Program-made: the position numbers and the translations under genes | Shown: positions 16,872-25,683 of the stretch, piece after piece | Numbering within the stretch: the first letter of the stretch is position 1 | Layout of the letters: each line of letters begins with the position of its first letter | Assembly: GCF_021245725.1 (NCBI RefSeq) | Contig: NZ_JAJGSX010000026.1 | Coordinates: 1-64,000 of the forward strand | Length of the DNA: 64,000 bases | Origin: Pseudonocardia sp. TRM90224 | GTDB taxonomy: Bacteria; Actinomycetota; Actinomycetes; Mycobacteriales; Pseudonocardiaceae | Direction of reading: 5' to 3' | The notes under the pieces: model-generated | The model's database searches: none | The model's input: the letters and a program-made list of their open reading frames with translations, nothing else | What the model was told of the DNA's origin: nothing

Positions 16872-17401
16872 GACGTCAGCAGTGCCGCAACAGCGGGCGC
16901 GAGGTTCTTCGCCCGTGCGCGCACCCCGTCGGCGTCGAGGATCGCGACGGGATGCGCCGTGGTCAGGTAGCGGTAGCCGGGGGCACCGCGCAGCTGCGCC
17001 ATCGCGTCGGCGGTGGCGACGAACGCATCGCTGCAGATCACCGCGGCCGGCAGACCGGCGGCCTCCAGCAGCACCCCGTCGGCGACGGCGGAGGCGCTGC
17101 ACGAGCCGCAGTCCCCCACGCCCGTCACGACGACGTCGCAGGCCTGCGCGAACTCGGCGATCAGCTCGTCGGCGGCGGGCAGGGCGAACGCCGTCTTCGT
17201 CTTCACGAGCACCACCTCGGCCGCACCGTGCTCGGCGACGAGCAGCCGGCCCACCTCGGCGAGCAGGAGGTCGGCGTTGTGCTTGGTGTTCTCCAGCAGC
17301 CCGATCCGGGCGCCGGCGAGATCAGCTCGGCGCGGGGCGCGCTGGCCGGCGGCAGCCACCGCGCGGGCGCCTCCAGTTGGATCGAGGATCACGTTGGGCA
17401 C
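16868..17401 (-). CDS. UGSC-family protein, cysteine form (CGSC motif)
   Basis: The 177-residue protein starts at GTG 17401, with a strong GAGGAGG ribosome binding site upstream. Residues 98-101 are Cys-Gly-Ser-Cys in VTGVGDCGSCSA, the position where family members described from marine metagenomes carry selenocysteine (UGSC). Here both codons are TGC, so this is the cysteine homologue. Other conserved parts are IGLLENTKHNADLLLAEVGR and VVLVKTKTAFALPA. The CxxC-like redox motif suggests thiol chemistry, possibly activation of, or transfer to, a small substrate. It is followed directly by its partner gene and preceded by a PaaK-like ligase gene. Confidence 0.85.
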   Translation of the reverse strand: MPNVILDPTGGARAVAAAGQRAPRRADLAGARIGLLENTKHNADLLLAEVGRLLVAEHGAAEVVLVKTKTAFALPAADELIAEFAQACDVVVTGVGDCGSCSASAVADGVLLEAAGLPAAVICSDAFVATADAMAQLRGAPGYRYLTTAHPVAILDADGVRARAKNLAPAVAALLTS

Positions 17402-17412
17402 AGGACTCCTCC

Positions 17413-18690
17413 TCAGGCGTCGACGCGGACGAGCCGCGACTTCATCTCGGAGCGTTCGATGGATCCGGGCGGCACGAGCGTCACGGCCGCGCGGACCGAC
17501 AGCCGGGACCGGATCATCGACTCGATCTCCCCGGTCAGCGCGGTGTGGTCGCCGGGTCCGCCGTGCTCGGCCTCGACGCGCAGTGGCGGCTCGACCCGCG
17601 GCCCGGGCCCGGCCAGCACGATCTGCACGGCGCCGGTGGTTCGCGGGTGGAAGGTCTGCACGACGTCGCGGACGGCGGCCGGGAACACGTTCACGCCGAG
17701 CACGATCAGCATGTCGTCGGTGCGCCCGACGCAGCGGATCAGCGGGGCGCCGTCGTCGGCGCGGCCGGTGACCCGCACCCGGTCGCGGGTGCGGAACCGC
17801 ACCAGTGGGCAGCACTCGCGATCGACCGCGGTGTAGACGAGCTCGCCGGTGGCGCCGGTCTCGGCGGACACCGGGTCGCCGCTGTCCGGGTCGACCAGCT
17901 CGACGACGACGTGCCGGCCGCCGGTGAACCGCATCCCGCCGCTGCCCGGGGCCTCCCCGAACAGCACCGGGGCCATGTCAGCGTTGCCCAACCCCTCGGT
18001 GACGGGCGCACCCCACTCGTCCTCGACGGCCCGGCGGAAGGCGGGCTCGCCGCCGCCCGGCTCGCCGCCGACGAGGATCTTCGCGAGCCCGAACCCCCGC
18101 GGGTCGCGCCCGCGACCGCGCAGGTACTCGGCCAGGTAGCGGGCGTAGGAGGGGGTGGAGTGCAGCGCGGTCACACCGAGCGTCTCCAGCGCCAGCAGGG
18201 CCTTCTCCGACGCCCCGGTGCCGATCGGCACCACCGTCGACCCGATCCGCTCGAACGCGTCGCGGATGGGCAGCCCGCCGACGAACAGCGTCATGCCGGT
18301 GGCGTGCAGGATCACGTCCTCGCGGGTGGCGCCCATGGTGCGGAACGACCGCGCCACCATGTCGGTCCAGGCGGCGGCGTCGCGGCGGGTCACGCCGACC
18401 CAGCTGGGCCGCCCGGTGGTGCCGGTGGAGGCGTGCACCCGGATCACCTCGGACATGCCGATGCCGGCGTGCCGCCCCAGCGGTGGCGCGGCGGCCTGCG
18501 AGTCGCGCAGCATCTGCTTGTCGGTGAACGGCAGCTTCCGCAGGTCGTCCAGCCCGGCGAACGCGGCGGGCGTGATGCCGTGCCCGGCGAACAGGTCGGC
18601 GTAGAGCGGCGACCGGGCCGGCAGCCGCTCCAGCTGCGCGCGCAGCAACTCGGTGACCGCGTCGACGTGCTCGGCGGCGACGAAACCCAT
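17413..18690 (-). CDS. phenylacetate-CoA ligase-like adenylate-forming enzyme (PaaK family)
   Basis: The 425-residue protein starts at ATG 18690. Length and pattern fit PaaK: LRKLPFTDKQMLRDSQ near residue 50, the ATP-binding loop ASTGTTGRPSWVGV at 87-100, LHSTPSYARYLAEYL, ILVGGEPGGGEPAFR, RFRTRDRVRVTGRADDGAP, and the C-terminal IRCVGRTDDMLIVLGVNVFP. The enzyme would activate a carboxylic acid as its adenylate and then its CoA thioester. The C-terminal catalytic lysine region is ERSEMKSRLVRV. The gene lies between the NDMA-type alcohol dehydrogenase and the UGSC pair, consistent with alcohol to aldehyde to acid to CoA ester. Confidence 0.9.
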   Translation of the reverse strand: MGFVAAEHVDAVTELLRAQLERLPARSPLYADLFAGHGITPAAFAGLDDLRKLPFTDKQMLRDSQAAAPPLGRHAGIGMSEVIRVHASTGTTGRPSWVGVTRRDAAAWTDMVARSFRTMGATREDVILHATGMTLFVGGLPIRDAFERIGSTVVPIGTGASEKALLALETLGVTALHSTPSYARYLAEYLRGRGRDPRGFGLAKILVGGEPGGGEPAFRRAVEDEWGAPVTEGLGNADMAPVLFGEAPGSGGMRFTGGRHVVVELVDPDSGDPVSAETGATGELVYTAVDRECCPLVRFRTRDRVRVTGRADDGAPLIRCVGRTDDMLIVLGVNVFPAAVRDVVQTFHPRTTGAVQIVLAGPGPRVEPPLRVEAEHGGPGDHTALTGEIESMIRSRLSVRAAVTLVPPGSIERSEMKSRLVRVDA

Positions 18691-18691
18691 G

Positions 18692-19810
18692 TCAGACCTC
18701 GTGCACGACGACGCCGCGGATGTTCTTGCCGTCGGCCATGTCGCGGTAGCCGTCGTTGATCTCGTCGAGCGCGTACCTCCTGGTCACGAGCTCGTCGAGC
18801 TTGAGGTCGCCGGAGCGGTACAGCCCGAGCAGCCGGGGAACGTCGTAGAGCGGGTTGCAGGCACCGAACAGGGCGCCCCGGATCTGGCGCTGGTAGAGGA
18901 TCATGTTGCCGGCGTGGACGTGCACGGTGTTCTCGCCGAGCCGACCGACGGCGGTGATGGTGACCTTGCCGGCCTTGCCGATCACCTGCACGGCCGCGTC
19001 GACCACCTCGGGGGTGAGCACGCCGGGGGTGCAGATGGCGTGGTCGGCGAGCTGGCCCCACGTCGCCTCGACGACGAAGTCGTGCGCGCTCTGCGCGTCG
19101 GCGAACGTGTGCGTGGCACCGAACACCTTCGCCATGTCCCGCTTGAACTCCACCGGGTCCACCACCACGACGTGCTTGGCACCGGCGTAGCGGGCCCCCT
19201 GCACCGCATTGCTGCCCACCCCACCCGCGCCGTAGATCACGACGGTCTCGCCCGCCCGAACCCCGGCCGCGTAGACCGCGGAGCCCCAGCCCGTCGGCAC
19301 CCCGCAGCCGACCAGCGCACCGATCTCGAACGGGATGTCGTCGGGCAGCGGCAGGCACGCCCACTCCGACACCACGGCCTGCCGGGCGAACGTGCCCAGC
19401 GAGCAGAACCCGCCGAGGTCGTCCTCGCCCAGGTGGAACCGGAAGGTGCCGTCGAGGAACATGCCGGTGCCCGCGTTGAGCCCCTTCACGCACATGTTCT
19501 GGTAGCCCGTCGAGCACGGGCGGCACGCCCCGCACGCCGGGATGTAGGAGCAGACGATCCGGTCGCCGACGGCGACACGGCGCACGTCCGGCCCGACGGC
19601 CTCCACCACCCCGGCGCCCTCGTGGCCGCCCACGATCGGGAAGCGGACGGGCGCGTCGCCCTGGGTGATGTGGTCGTCGGAGTGGCACAGCCCGGCGGCG
19701 TGGAACCGGACGCGCACCTCGTGCGCCTTCGGCTCGTCGAGCTGCAGGTCGACCAGCTCCCACCCCGTGTGCGGGCCCCGGGCGATGGCGGCGCGGGTGG
19801 TGACACTCAT
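18692..19810 (-). CDS. NDMA-dependent type alcohol dehydrogenase, copy 1
   Basis: The 372-residue protein starts at ATG 19810, overlapping the LLM gene stop (ATGA). Catalytic zinc ligands are Cys42 (GLCHSDDH) and His63-Glu64 (GGHEGAGVVEAVG). Structural zinc cysteines are 93, 96, 99 and 107 (CGACRPCSTGYQNMC). The dinucleotide site is VVIYGAGGVGSNAVQGARYA. The family (NDMA-dependent alcohol dehydrogenases of Actinobacteria) keeps its nicotinamide cofactor tightly bound and, by established comparative work, often depends on the mycofactocin redox cofactor. A close paralogue is coded at 22212, with an almost identical DNA block covering the Rossmann segment. Confidence 0.92.
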   Translation of the reverse strand: MSVTTRAAIARGPHTGWELVDLQLDEPKAHEVRVRFHAAGLCHSDDHITQGDAPVRFPIVGGHEGAGVVEAVGPDVRRVAVGDRIVCSYIPACGACRPCSTGYQNMCVKGLNAGTGMFLDGTFRFHLGEDDLGGFCSLGTFARQAVVSEWACLPLPDDIPFEIGALVGCGVPTGWGSAVYAAGVRAGETVVIYGAGGVGSNAVQGARYAGAKHVVVVDPVEFKRDMAKVFGATHTFADAQSAHDFVVEATWGQLADHAICTPGVLTPEVVDAAVQVIGKAGKVTITAVGRLGENTVHVHAGNMILYQRQIRGALFGACNPLYDVPRLLGLYRSGDLKLDELVTRRYALDEINDGYRDMADGKNIRGVVVHEV

Positions 19811-20772
19811 GCGGAGACTCCCGTCGGCTGCTGGATGTGCGGCAGTACTTCGGCGCCGATCAGCGCGACGTGGTCGAGATCGTGGATGTCGTAGACGTGC
19901 AGGTAGACGGTGTCGGCGCCGGCCTCGGCCAGCTCCGCGAGCCGGTCGACGACCAGCTGCGGCGAGCCGATCGCGGCGGTCGCGCGCATCAGCTCCGAGC
20001 CGATGACGGCGCCGCGCCGCTCCACCTCGGCCGCCGTGGCGCCGCAGGCGATCGGCAGCACCGCCGAGCGGCGCGCCGTGGCCGGGTCGCGCCCGATCGC
20101 GGCGCAGGCCCGGTCGAACCCGGCGAACCGCTCGCGCAGCGCCCCGCCGCGGTCCCCCGGGGTGAGGGCGCCGTTGAACTCCGCGGCGAAGCGGGCCGCG
20201 ATCGCCGGCGTGCGGCGCGGGCCGGAACCGCCGACGATGACGGGCGGGTGCGGCTGCTGTGCGGGCCGCGGCGGGCTGATGTTCGCCTCGACGCGGTAGT
20301 GCCCGTCGTGCGAGAACGGCTCCCCCGGCATGGCCGTCCACAGCCCGGTGATGACCGCGAGCTGCTCCTCCAGCCGGTCGAACCGCTCCTTGACCGGCGG
20401 GAACGGGATGCCGAACGCTCGGTGCTCGCGCTCGTACCAGCCGGTGCCCAGGCCCAGCTCGACCCGGCCGCCGCTCATCTCGTCGACCGAGGCGACGATC
20501 GTCGCGAGCAGGCCGGGCTGGCGGAACGTCGCCGCGCCCACCAGCGCGCCCAGCCGCACCCGCGTGGTGTCGCGGGCGAGGCCGGCCAGCGTCGTCCAGC
20601 AGTCGGTGGGACGGAAGGTCGCATCCTGCGGATCGACGCCCATGAGGTGGTCGGAGCGGAAGAACGCGTCGAAGCCCGCATCCTCGGTGAGCAGGGCCAG
20701 CGCGCGGATGTCGAGGTAGCGGGCCCCGTGACGGGGTTCCATGAGCACCCTGAGCCGTACGACGCTAGCCAC
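19807..20772 (-). CDS. LLM-class flavin/F420-dependent oxidoreductase
   Basis: The 321-residue protein is of bacterial-luciferase-like TIM-barrel type: LTEDAGFDAFFRSDHLM, VRLGALVGAATFRQPGLLA, VELGLGTGWYEREHRAFGI, FPPVKERFDRLEEQLAVI and PPVIVGGSGPRRTPAIAAR are standard LLM motifs. Several features match the F420-dependent subgroup of Actinobacteria, but the cofactor (F420 or FMN) cannot be decided from sequence alone. Its start overlaps the aldehyde dehydrogenase gene by eight bases and its end overlaps the alcohol dehydrogenase start. It probably catalyses a hydride transfer or monooxygenation within the same pathway. Confidence 0.88.
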   Translation of the reverse strand: MASVVRLRVLMEPRHGARYLDIRALALLTEDAGFDAFFRSDHLMGVDPQDATFRPTDCWTTLAGLARDTTRVRLGALVGAATFRQPGLLATIVASVDEMSGGRVELGLGTGWYEREHRAFGIPFPPVKERFDRLEEQLAVITGLWTAMPGEPFSHDGHYRVEANISPPRPAQQPHPPVIVGGSGPRRTPAIAARFAAEFNGALTPGDRGGALRERFAGFDRACAAIGRDPATARRSAVLPIACGATAAEVERRGAVIGSELMRATAAIGSPQLVVDRLAELAEAGADTVYLHVYDIHDLDHVALIGAEVLPHIQQPTGVSA

Positions 20773-22201
20773 GGATCGACACCGTCTTCACCTGCGTGTA
20801 GTCGAGGACGGCGTCGGCGCCCATGGTGCGGCCGAAGCCGCTGCGCTTGTACCCGCCGAACGGCCCGCCGATGACGCCCGCGCCCAGGGCCGCGTTCACC
20901 GCGACCTGCCCGGCGTCCAGGCGGCGGCTCATCCGCACTGCGCGGCCCACGTCGCGCGTCCAGACCGACGCGACGAGCCCGTAGTCGGTGCCGTTGGCCA
21001 CCTCGAGTGCCTGTTCCTCGTCGTCGACGGGGATGACCGAGAGCACCGGCCCGAAGATCTCCTCGCGGGCGATGCGCATGTCCGGGGAGACGTTGTCGAA
21101 CAGCGTCGCCTCCACGAAGTACCCGCGGTCGAAGCCGGCCGGGCGCCCACCGCCGACGACCAGGTCGGCGCCCTCGTCCCGGCCGGCCTGCACGTAGCCG
21201 AGTACCCGGTCGTGCTGCTTCGCGCTGATCAGGGGCCCCATCTGCACCCGCTCGGTCCACGGCCCGACGGTGACCCGGCCCATGTGCGCGGCGAGCCGCT
21301 CGACGAGCTCGGCGTGCACCGAGCGCTGCACCACCACCCGTGACCCGGCCGCGCAGATCTGGCCCGTGTTGAGGGTGATGCCCGCGACCATCGCCGGGAC
21401 GGCTTTGTCGAGGTCGGCGTCGGCGAACACCACCTGCGGTGATTTGCCGCCCAGCTCCAGGTGCAGTGGCACCAGGTTCCGCGCGCACGCCGCCATCACC
21501 TGCGCCCCGGTCTCGGGCGAGCCGGTGAAGCTCATCCGGCGGATGCCGCGGTGCCCGGCCAGCGCCGCCCCGGCCTCCCCGCCGTACCCGGTGACGACGT
21601 TGACGACGCCCGGTGGGATGCCCGCCTCCTGCGCCAGCGCGGCCAGCGCGAGCGGGGTGAGCGGGGCGTCCTCGGCCGGCTTGACGACGATCGTGTTGCC
21701 GGCGGCGATCGCGGCCCCGGCGTCGGTGACGAACATCGGGCCGGGCGCGTTCCAGGGGATGATGCTGCCGACGACGCCGTAGGGCTCGCGCAGCGTCAGG
21801 CCCAGCACGTCGGGGGTGTGCGTGGGCAGCGACAAGCCCTGCACCTTGTCCGCCTGCCCAGCGACGAAGGTGAGCAGCCGGCCCATCGGCGGCGGACCCC
21901 AGTGCGGGCGGCCGACCTCGCGCGACTCCAACTGGTCCAGTTCGGCGGCGCGCTCGTCGACCAGCGTCGCCCAGCGGGCCACCAGCGCGCCGCGTTCGGT
22001 CGCGCTGGTGTCGCGCCACGAGGGGAATGCCGCCGCGGCGGCCGCCACGGCGGCATCCACGTCGGCGGCGCCCCCACGCGGCACCGCGGCGAGCACCTCA
22101 CCGGTGGACGGGTCGAGGACGTCGATCGTCGCGCCGGTCGCGGCGGGCAACCAGTCGGCGCCGACGAGGTGGGTGTTGTCCGCAGGAAGCGTGGTGGTCA
22201 T
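20765..22201 (-). CDS. aldehyde dehydrogenase (NAD(P)-dependent)
   Basis: The 478-residue protein has the full ALDH architecture: IIPWNAPGPMFVTDAGAAIA (cofactor site), ITPEA-like loop FTGSPETGAQV, general-base Glu near residue 248 in LELGGKSPQVVF, and nucleophile Cys near residue 284 in NTGQICAAGSRV. EEIFGPVLSVIPVD and the C-terminal FGGYKRSGFGRTMG are also present. It would oxidise the aldehyde produced by the flanking alcohol dehydrogenases to the acid. It sits 10 bp downstream of the second NDMA-type alcohol dehydrogenase gene, in the same operon. Confidence 0.95.
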   Translation of the reverse strand: MTTTLPADNTHLVGADWLPAATGATIDVLDPSTGEVLAAVPRGGAADVDAAVAAAAAAFPSWRDTSATERGALVARWATLVDERAAELDQLESREVGRPHWGPPPMGRLLTFVAGQADKVQGLSLPTHTPDVLGLTLREPYGVVGSIIPWNAPGPMFVTDAGAAIAAGNTIVVKPAEDAPLTPLALAALAQEAGIPPGVVNVVTGYGGEAGAALAGHRGIRRMSFTGSPETGAQVMAACARNLVPLHLELGGKSPQVVFADADLDKAVPAMVAGITLNTGQICAAGSRVVVQRSVHAELVERLAAHMGRVTVGPWTERVQMGPLISAKQHDRVLGYVQAGRDEGADLVVGGGRPAGFDRGYFVEATLFDNVSPDMRIAREEIFGPVLSVIPVDDEEQALEVANGTDYGLVASVWTRDVGRAVRMSRRLDAGQVAVNAALGAGVIGGPFGGYKRSGFGRTMGADAVLDYTQVKTVSIRG

Positions 22202-22211
22202 GACCCGTTCC

Positions 22212-23321
22212 TCAGTGCTCGTGGATGATCACGCCGCGGACGTTCTTGCCGTCGAGCATGTCCTGGTAGCCCTCGTTGACCTGGTCGAGCCGGTACCGGC
22301 GGGTGATCAGCTCGTCGAGCTTGAGATCGCCGGAGCGGTAGAGCCCGAGCAGCCGGGGCACGTCGTGCAGCGGGTTGCAGCCGCCGAAGATCGCGCCCTG
22401 GACGCGGCGCTGGTAACCGATCAGCGCGCTCGCCCCGGTGCGGATCGAGCCGTTCCCGACGGCAGTGATGGTCACCTGCCCGGCCTTGCCGACGACGGCG
22501 AGCGCGTCCGCGATGACCTGGTCGTGCAGCACGCCGACGGTGATGATGGCGTGGTCGGCCAGCTCACCCCACGTCGTCTCGACGACGAACTCGTGCGCGC
22601 TGCGCGCGTCGGCGAACGTGTGCGTGGCACCGAACACCTTCGCCATGTCCCGCTTGAACTCCACCGGGTCCACCACCACGACGTGTTTGGCCCCGGCGTA
22701 GCGGGCCCCCTGCACCGCATTGCTGCCCACCCCACCGGCGCCGTAGATCACGACCGTCTGCCCGGCCCGCACCCCGGCCGCGTGCACGGCCGAGCCCCAC
22801 CCCGTGGGCACTCCGCAGCCGACGAGCGAGGCGACGTCGAATGGGATGTCGGCGGGGATCGGGATGCAGGAGAACTCCGACACCACCGTGTGCTGGGAGA
22901 ACGTGCCGAGCACGCAGAGCCCGCCGAAGTCCGCTCCGTCCTGGTGGAAGCGGAACGTGCCGTCGGGGAACTCCCCGGTGGCGGCGTTCTTCCCCGAGTC
23001 GCAGAGGTTCTGCCGCGCCGTCGAGCAGTAGCGGCACGAGCCGCAGGCGGGGATGAACGAGCAGACGACGTGATCGCCGACCGCCACCCGCGTCACCCCG
23101 GGCCCGACCTCCTCCACGACCCCGGCGCCCTCGTGCCCACCCACCACCGGGAACCGCATCCGGGCATCGCCCTTCTGGATGTGGTCGTCGGAGTGGCACA
23201 GGCCGGCGGCCTCGAACCGGATGCGCACCTCGTTGGCCTGCGGATCGTCCAGGTCGAGCTCGGTGATCTCCCACGGCCGCCCGGGTTCGCGACAGACCGC
23301 GGCGCGCGTCCTCATCCCCAT
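22212..23321 (-). CDS. NDMA-dependent type alcohol dehydrogenase, copy 2
   Basis: The protein is 369 residues from ATG 23321, or 367 from ATG 23315. It has the same motifs as the copy at 18692: GLCHSDDHIQKGD, GGHEGAGVVEEVG, structural cysteines CGSCRYCSTARQNLC, and Rossmann segment VVIYGAGGVGSNAVQGARYA. Copy 2 differs mainly around the substrate pocket and in the region after residue 260. The two genes bracket the aldehyde dehydrogenase and LLM genes, so the operon has two related alcohol oxidation steps or two substrate ranges. First enzyme gene after the MFS transporter gene. Confidence 0.92.
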   Translation of the reverse strand: MGMRTRAAVCREPGRPWEITELDLDDPQANEVRIRFEAAGLCHSDDHIQKGDARMRFPVVGGHEGAGVVEEVGPGVTRVAVGDHVVCSFIPACGSCRYCSTARQNLCDSGKNAATGEFPDGTFRFHQDGADFGGLCVLGTFSQHTVVSEFSCIPIPADIPFDVASLVGCGVPTGWGSAVHAAGVRAGQTVVIYGAGGVGSNAVQGARYAGAKHVVVVDPVEFKRDMAKVFGATHTFADARSAHEFVVETTWGELADHAIITVGVLHDQVIADALAVVGKAGQVTITAVGNGSIRTGASALIGYQRRVQGAIFGGCNPLHDVPRLLGLYRSGDLKLDELITRRYRLDQVNEGYQDMLDGKNVRGVIIHEH

Positions 23322-23388
23322 GTGATCCAGGTTGCAGCGCGCGGGATCGGCTGGACGAGACCGCTTCCACGCCACGGAAGCCCGTGCG

Positions 23389-24678
23389 CTACCCCGCCGG
23401 GCGGGGGCGCAGCATGATCGCGGCGACGAGGCTCAGCAGCGAGAGCCCGGCCAGGTAGAGCGCGACCGCGAGCGAGCCGCCGGCCAGTTGCAGCGACGTC
23501 GCCACCAGCGGGGTGACCGCGCCGCCGACCATGCCGCCGATCTGGTAGGCCACCGAAATGCCGCTGTAGCGCACCCGCAGGTCGAAGATCTCGGTGAACC
23601 AGCCGCCCTGTGATCCGGCCATCAGGCCCTGCACGATCGCGGCGCCGGCGAACGCGACGAACGCGAGGCCAGGGTTGCCGGAGTCGACGAGCAGGAACAT
23701 CGGGATCGGCCAGAGCACAGCGGTGAGGGCGCCGAGCACGTACACGCGCCGCCCACCGAAGCGGTCCGCGGCCACCGCCGCCCCGGCGATGGCCGCGATC
23801 CACACCGCGGTCGAGGCGAGGATCAGCAGCAGCAGCGTGTTCCGGTCGTAGCCGACGGTCTTGGTGCCGTAGTTGAGGATGTAGACGATCACCGTGTAAC
23901 CGACCGCGGGCACCGCGATCGAGGCGACGCTCGCCAGCAGCAGCTCCCGCGGCTGGGTGCGCAGCAGCTCGGTGAACGGGACGGCGGCCACCTCCCGTTC
24001 CTCGCGGAGCTTCTCGAACTCCGGCGAGTCCGCCAGCCGGGCCCGCACGAGCAGCCCGACGACGACCAGCACGATGCTGAACAGGAACGGCAGCCGCCAG
24101 CCCCACGCCAGCAGCTCCTCCATGGACAGCCCGGCCAGCGCCAGGAACGCCAGGTTCGACGTCAGCACCCCGACGGGCACCCCGAACTGGGCGAAGCTGC
24201 CGAACAGCGCCCGCCGGCGGGGCTCGGCGTGCTCGGTGGCGATCAGGACGGCGCCGCCCCACTCGCCGCCCAGCCCGAACCCCTGCAGGACCCGCAGCGC
24301 GACCAGCAAGATCGGCGCACCGATCCCGATCGCGGCATAGGTGGGCAGTACCCCGATGAGCGTTGTGGCGAGCCCGGTCGTCAGCAGTGTGAGCACGAGC
24401 ATCGAGCGGCGGCCGATGCGGTCGCCGTAGTGGCCGATGACGGCTGCGCCCACCGGGCGGGCGAAGAAGCCCACCGCGAACGTCGCGAACGCCGCGAACG
24501 TGGCCCCGACGTCGGAGAGCGGCTGGTAGAACAGCGGGCCGAAGACGAGCGCCGTCGCCGTCCCGAAGATGTAGTAGTCGTACCACTCGATCGACGTGCC
24601 GACGAGGCTCGCGCCGAGCAGCGTCGGCGTGGAGGGCGGCGTCCTGGACGGGGTCGGCGACTTCTGAGTCTCGGCCAT
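23389..24678 (-). CDS. MFS transporter, metabolite:H+ symporter (MHS) type
   Basis: The 429-residue protein starts at ATG 24678 (MAETQKSPTPS) and has about twelve hydrophobic segments. Signature motifs are GTSIEWYDYYIFGTATAL at the first helix, GHYGDRIGRRSMLVLTLL in loop 2-3, and LQGFGLGGEWGGAVLIATEH, all typical of MHS-family importers such as shikimate, alpha-ketoglutarate and proline/betaine permeases. It most likely imports the organic acid or alcohol degraded by the operon that follows. It is divergent from the IclR regulator gene at 24888. Confidence 0.93.
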   Translation of the reverse strand: MAETQKSPTPSRTPPSTPTLLGASLVGTSIEWYDYYIFGTATALVFGPLFYQPLSDVGATFAAFATFAVGFFARPVGAAVIGHYGDRIGRRSMLVLTLLTTGLATTLIGVLPTYAAIGIGAPILLVALRVLQGFGLGGEWGGAVLIATEHAEPRRRALFGSFAQFGVPVGVLTSNLAFLALAGLSMEELLAWGWRLPFLFSIVLVVVGLLVRARLADSPEFEKLREEREVAAVPFTELLRTQPRELLLASVASIAVPAVGYTVIVYILNYGTKTVGYDRNTLLLLILASTAVWIAAIAGAAVAADRFGGRRVYVLGALTAVLWPIPMFLLVDSGNPGLAFVAFAGAAIVQGLMAGSQGGWFTEIFDLRVRYSGISVAYQIGGMVGGAVTPLVATSLQLAGGSLAVALYLAGLSLLSLVAAIMLRPRPAG

Positions 24679-24751
24679 GGCTGCGCACTCCTCTGGACGC
24701 GTCCGGCAGTACGCGCGGGCGAGGCCGCGCGTCCCGACCCAAGCAGTCGGG

Positions 24752-24769
24752 GCCCGTGCCGGCACGGGC
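24752..24769. promoter_or_regulatory. perfect 18-bp palindrome, candidate IclR operator
   Basis: GCCCGTGCCGGCACGGGC is a perfect palindrome located midway in the 209-bp region between the divergent MFS operon (start 24678) and the IclR gene (start 24888). IclR-family regulators bind palindromes in exactly such divergent promoters. The palindrome is seen in the sequence; binding is inferred. Confidence 0.55.
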
Positions 24770-24887
24770 GTCCGGACCCGTTCCGCCTACGTCATTCGTC
24801 GCGGGGCGGGCAGGCAATTGGAGCCGTGTGACGCAGGTCTCCGCGGGAGAGACTGGCCATGGACGACGCCGTCCCGGGAGGTGCCCG

Positions 24888-25682
24888 ATGATCACTACAG
24901 CGACCACCGCTGCAGCCGAGAACCCCGCCCGACCCAACCCCGCCCGACCCACTGCCGCCGGCCGGATGCTGGCGGTGCTGGGCGCGTTCGGGCCCCGGCA
25001 CCGCCTGCTGTCGCTCAGCGAGATCGCGCGCCGGGCCTCGCTCACACTGCCGACAGCGCACCGGCTCGTCCACGAGCTCGTCGACTTCGGCGCGCTCGAA
25101 CGCGGCCCCGACGGGCGGTACGGCGTCGGGCTGCGGCTGCTGGAGCTGTCCGCGCTGGCCCCGCGCGGGCTGCAGCTTCGCGAAGCCGCGTTCCCCTACC
25201 TGCGCGACCTGTACAACGCCACCGGCGGCAACGTCCACCTCGGGGTGCGCGACGGCGTCGAGGTCGTCTACGTCGAGACGATGCGGGTCCGCACCCGGCA
25301 CCCGATCAGCAGCCGGGTCGGCGACCGCTGGCCCATGCACGCCAGCGGGATCGGTCTGGTGCTGCTCGCGTACGCCGAGCCGGACCTGCAGGAGGAGGTG
25401 TTGTCGGCACCGATGGAGCGGTTCACCGAGCGGACCGTCGTCGACCCGGCCGAGCTGCGCCGCGCGCTCGCGCGCATCCGCCTGACCGGGATCGCCGTCG
25501 CGCACGGACAGATCACGCTGCTGAACGTGGCCGTCGCCGTACCCGTCCACGATGTGGCGGGTCGGGTGACCGCGGCGATCTCCGTCGTCGTGGACGCCGA
25601 GTCGGCCCGGCCGGCACAGCTGGTGGAACCGCTGCTCCAGGTGTCGCGCTCGATCACCCGGCAGCTCACCCTGTCCGCCTGA
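24888..25682 (+). CDS. IclR-family transcriptional regulator
   Basis: The 264-residue protein starts at ATG 24888, preceded by GGGAGG. The N-terminal winged helix-turn-helix (residues about 25-80) reads LLSLSEIARRASLTLPTAHR and LVHELVDFGALERGPDGRYG. The C-terminal IclR effector domain includes GGNVHLGVRDGVEVVYVETM, MHASGIGLVLLAYAEPDLQ, and VAVPVHDVAGRVTAAISVVV. It is divergent from the ten-gene catabolic operon beginning with the MFS gene and convergent, one base apart, with the SDR gene. It is the obvious local regulator of the operon, with an aromatic or alcohol metabolite as probable ligand. Confidence 0.93.
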   Translation: MITTATTAAAENPARPNPARPTAAGRMLAVLGAFGPRHRLLSLSEIARRASLTLPTAHRLVHELVDFGALERGPDGRYGVGLRLLELSALAPRGLQLREAAFPYLRDLYNATGGNVHLGVRDGVEVVYVETMRVRTRHPISSRVGDRWPMHASGIGLVLLAYAEPDLQEEVLSAPMERFTERTVVDPAELRRALARIRLTGIAVAHGQITLLNVAVAVPVHDVAGRVTAAISVVVDAESARPAQLVEPLLQVSRSITRQLTLSA

Positions 25683-25683
25683 G

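Noticed and set aside
17099..17110. Selenocysteine in the UGSC motif
   Set aside because: Both motif cysteines are TGC; there is no in-frame TGA, so no selenocysteine insertion is needed.
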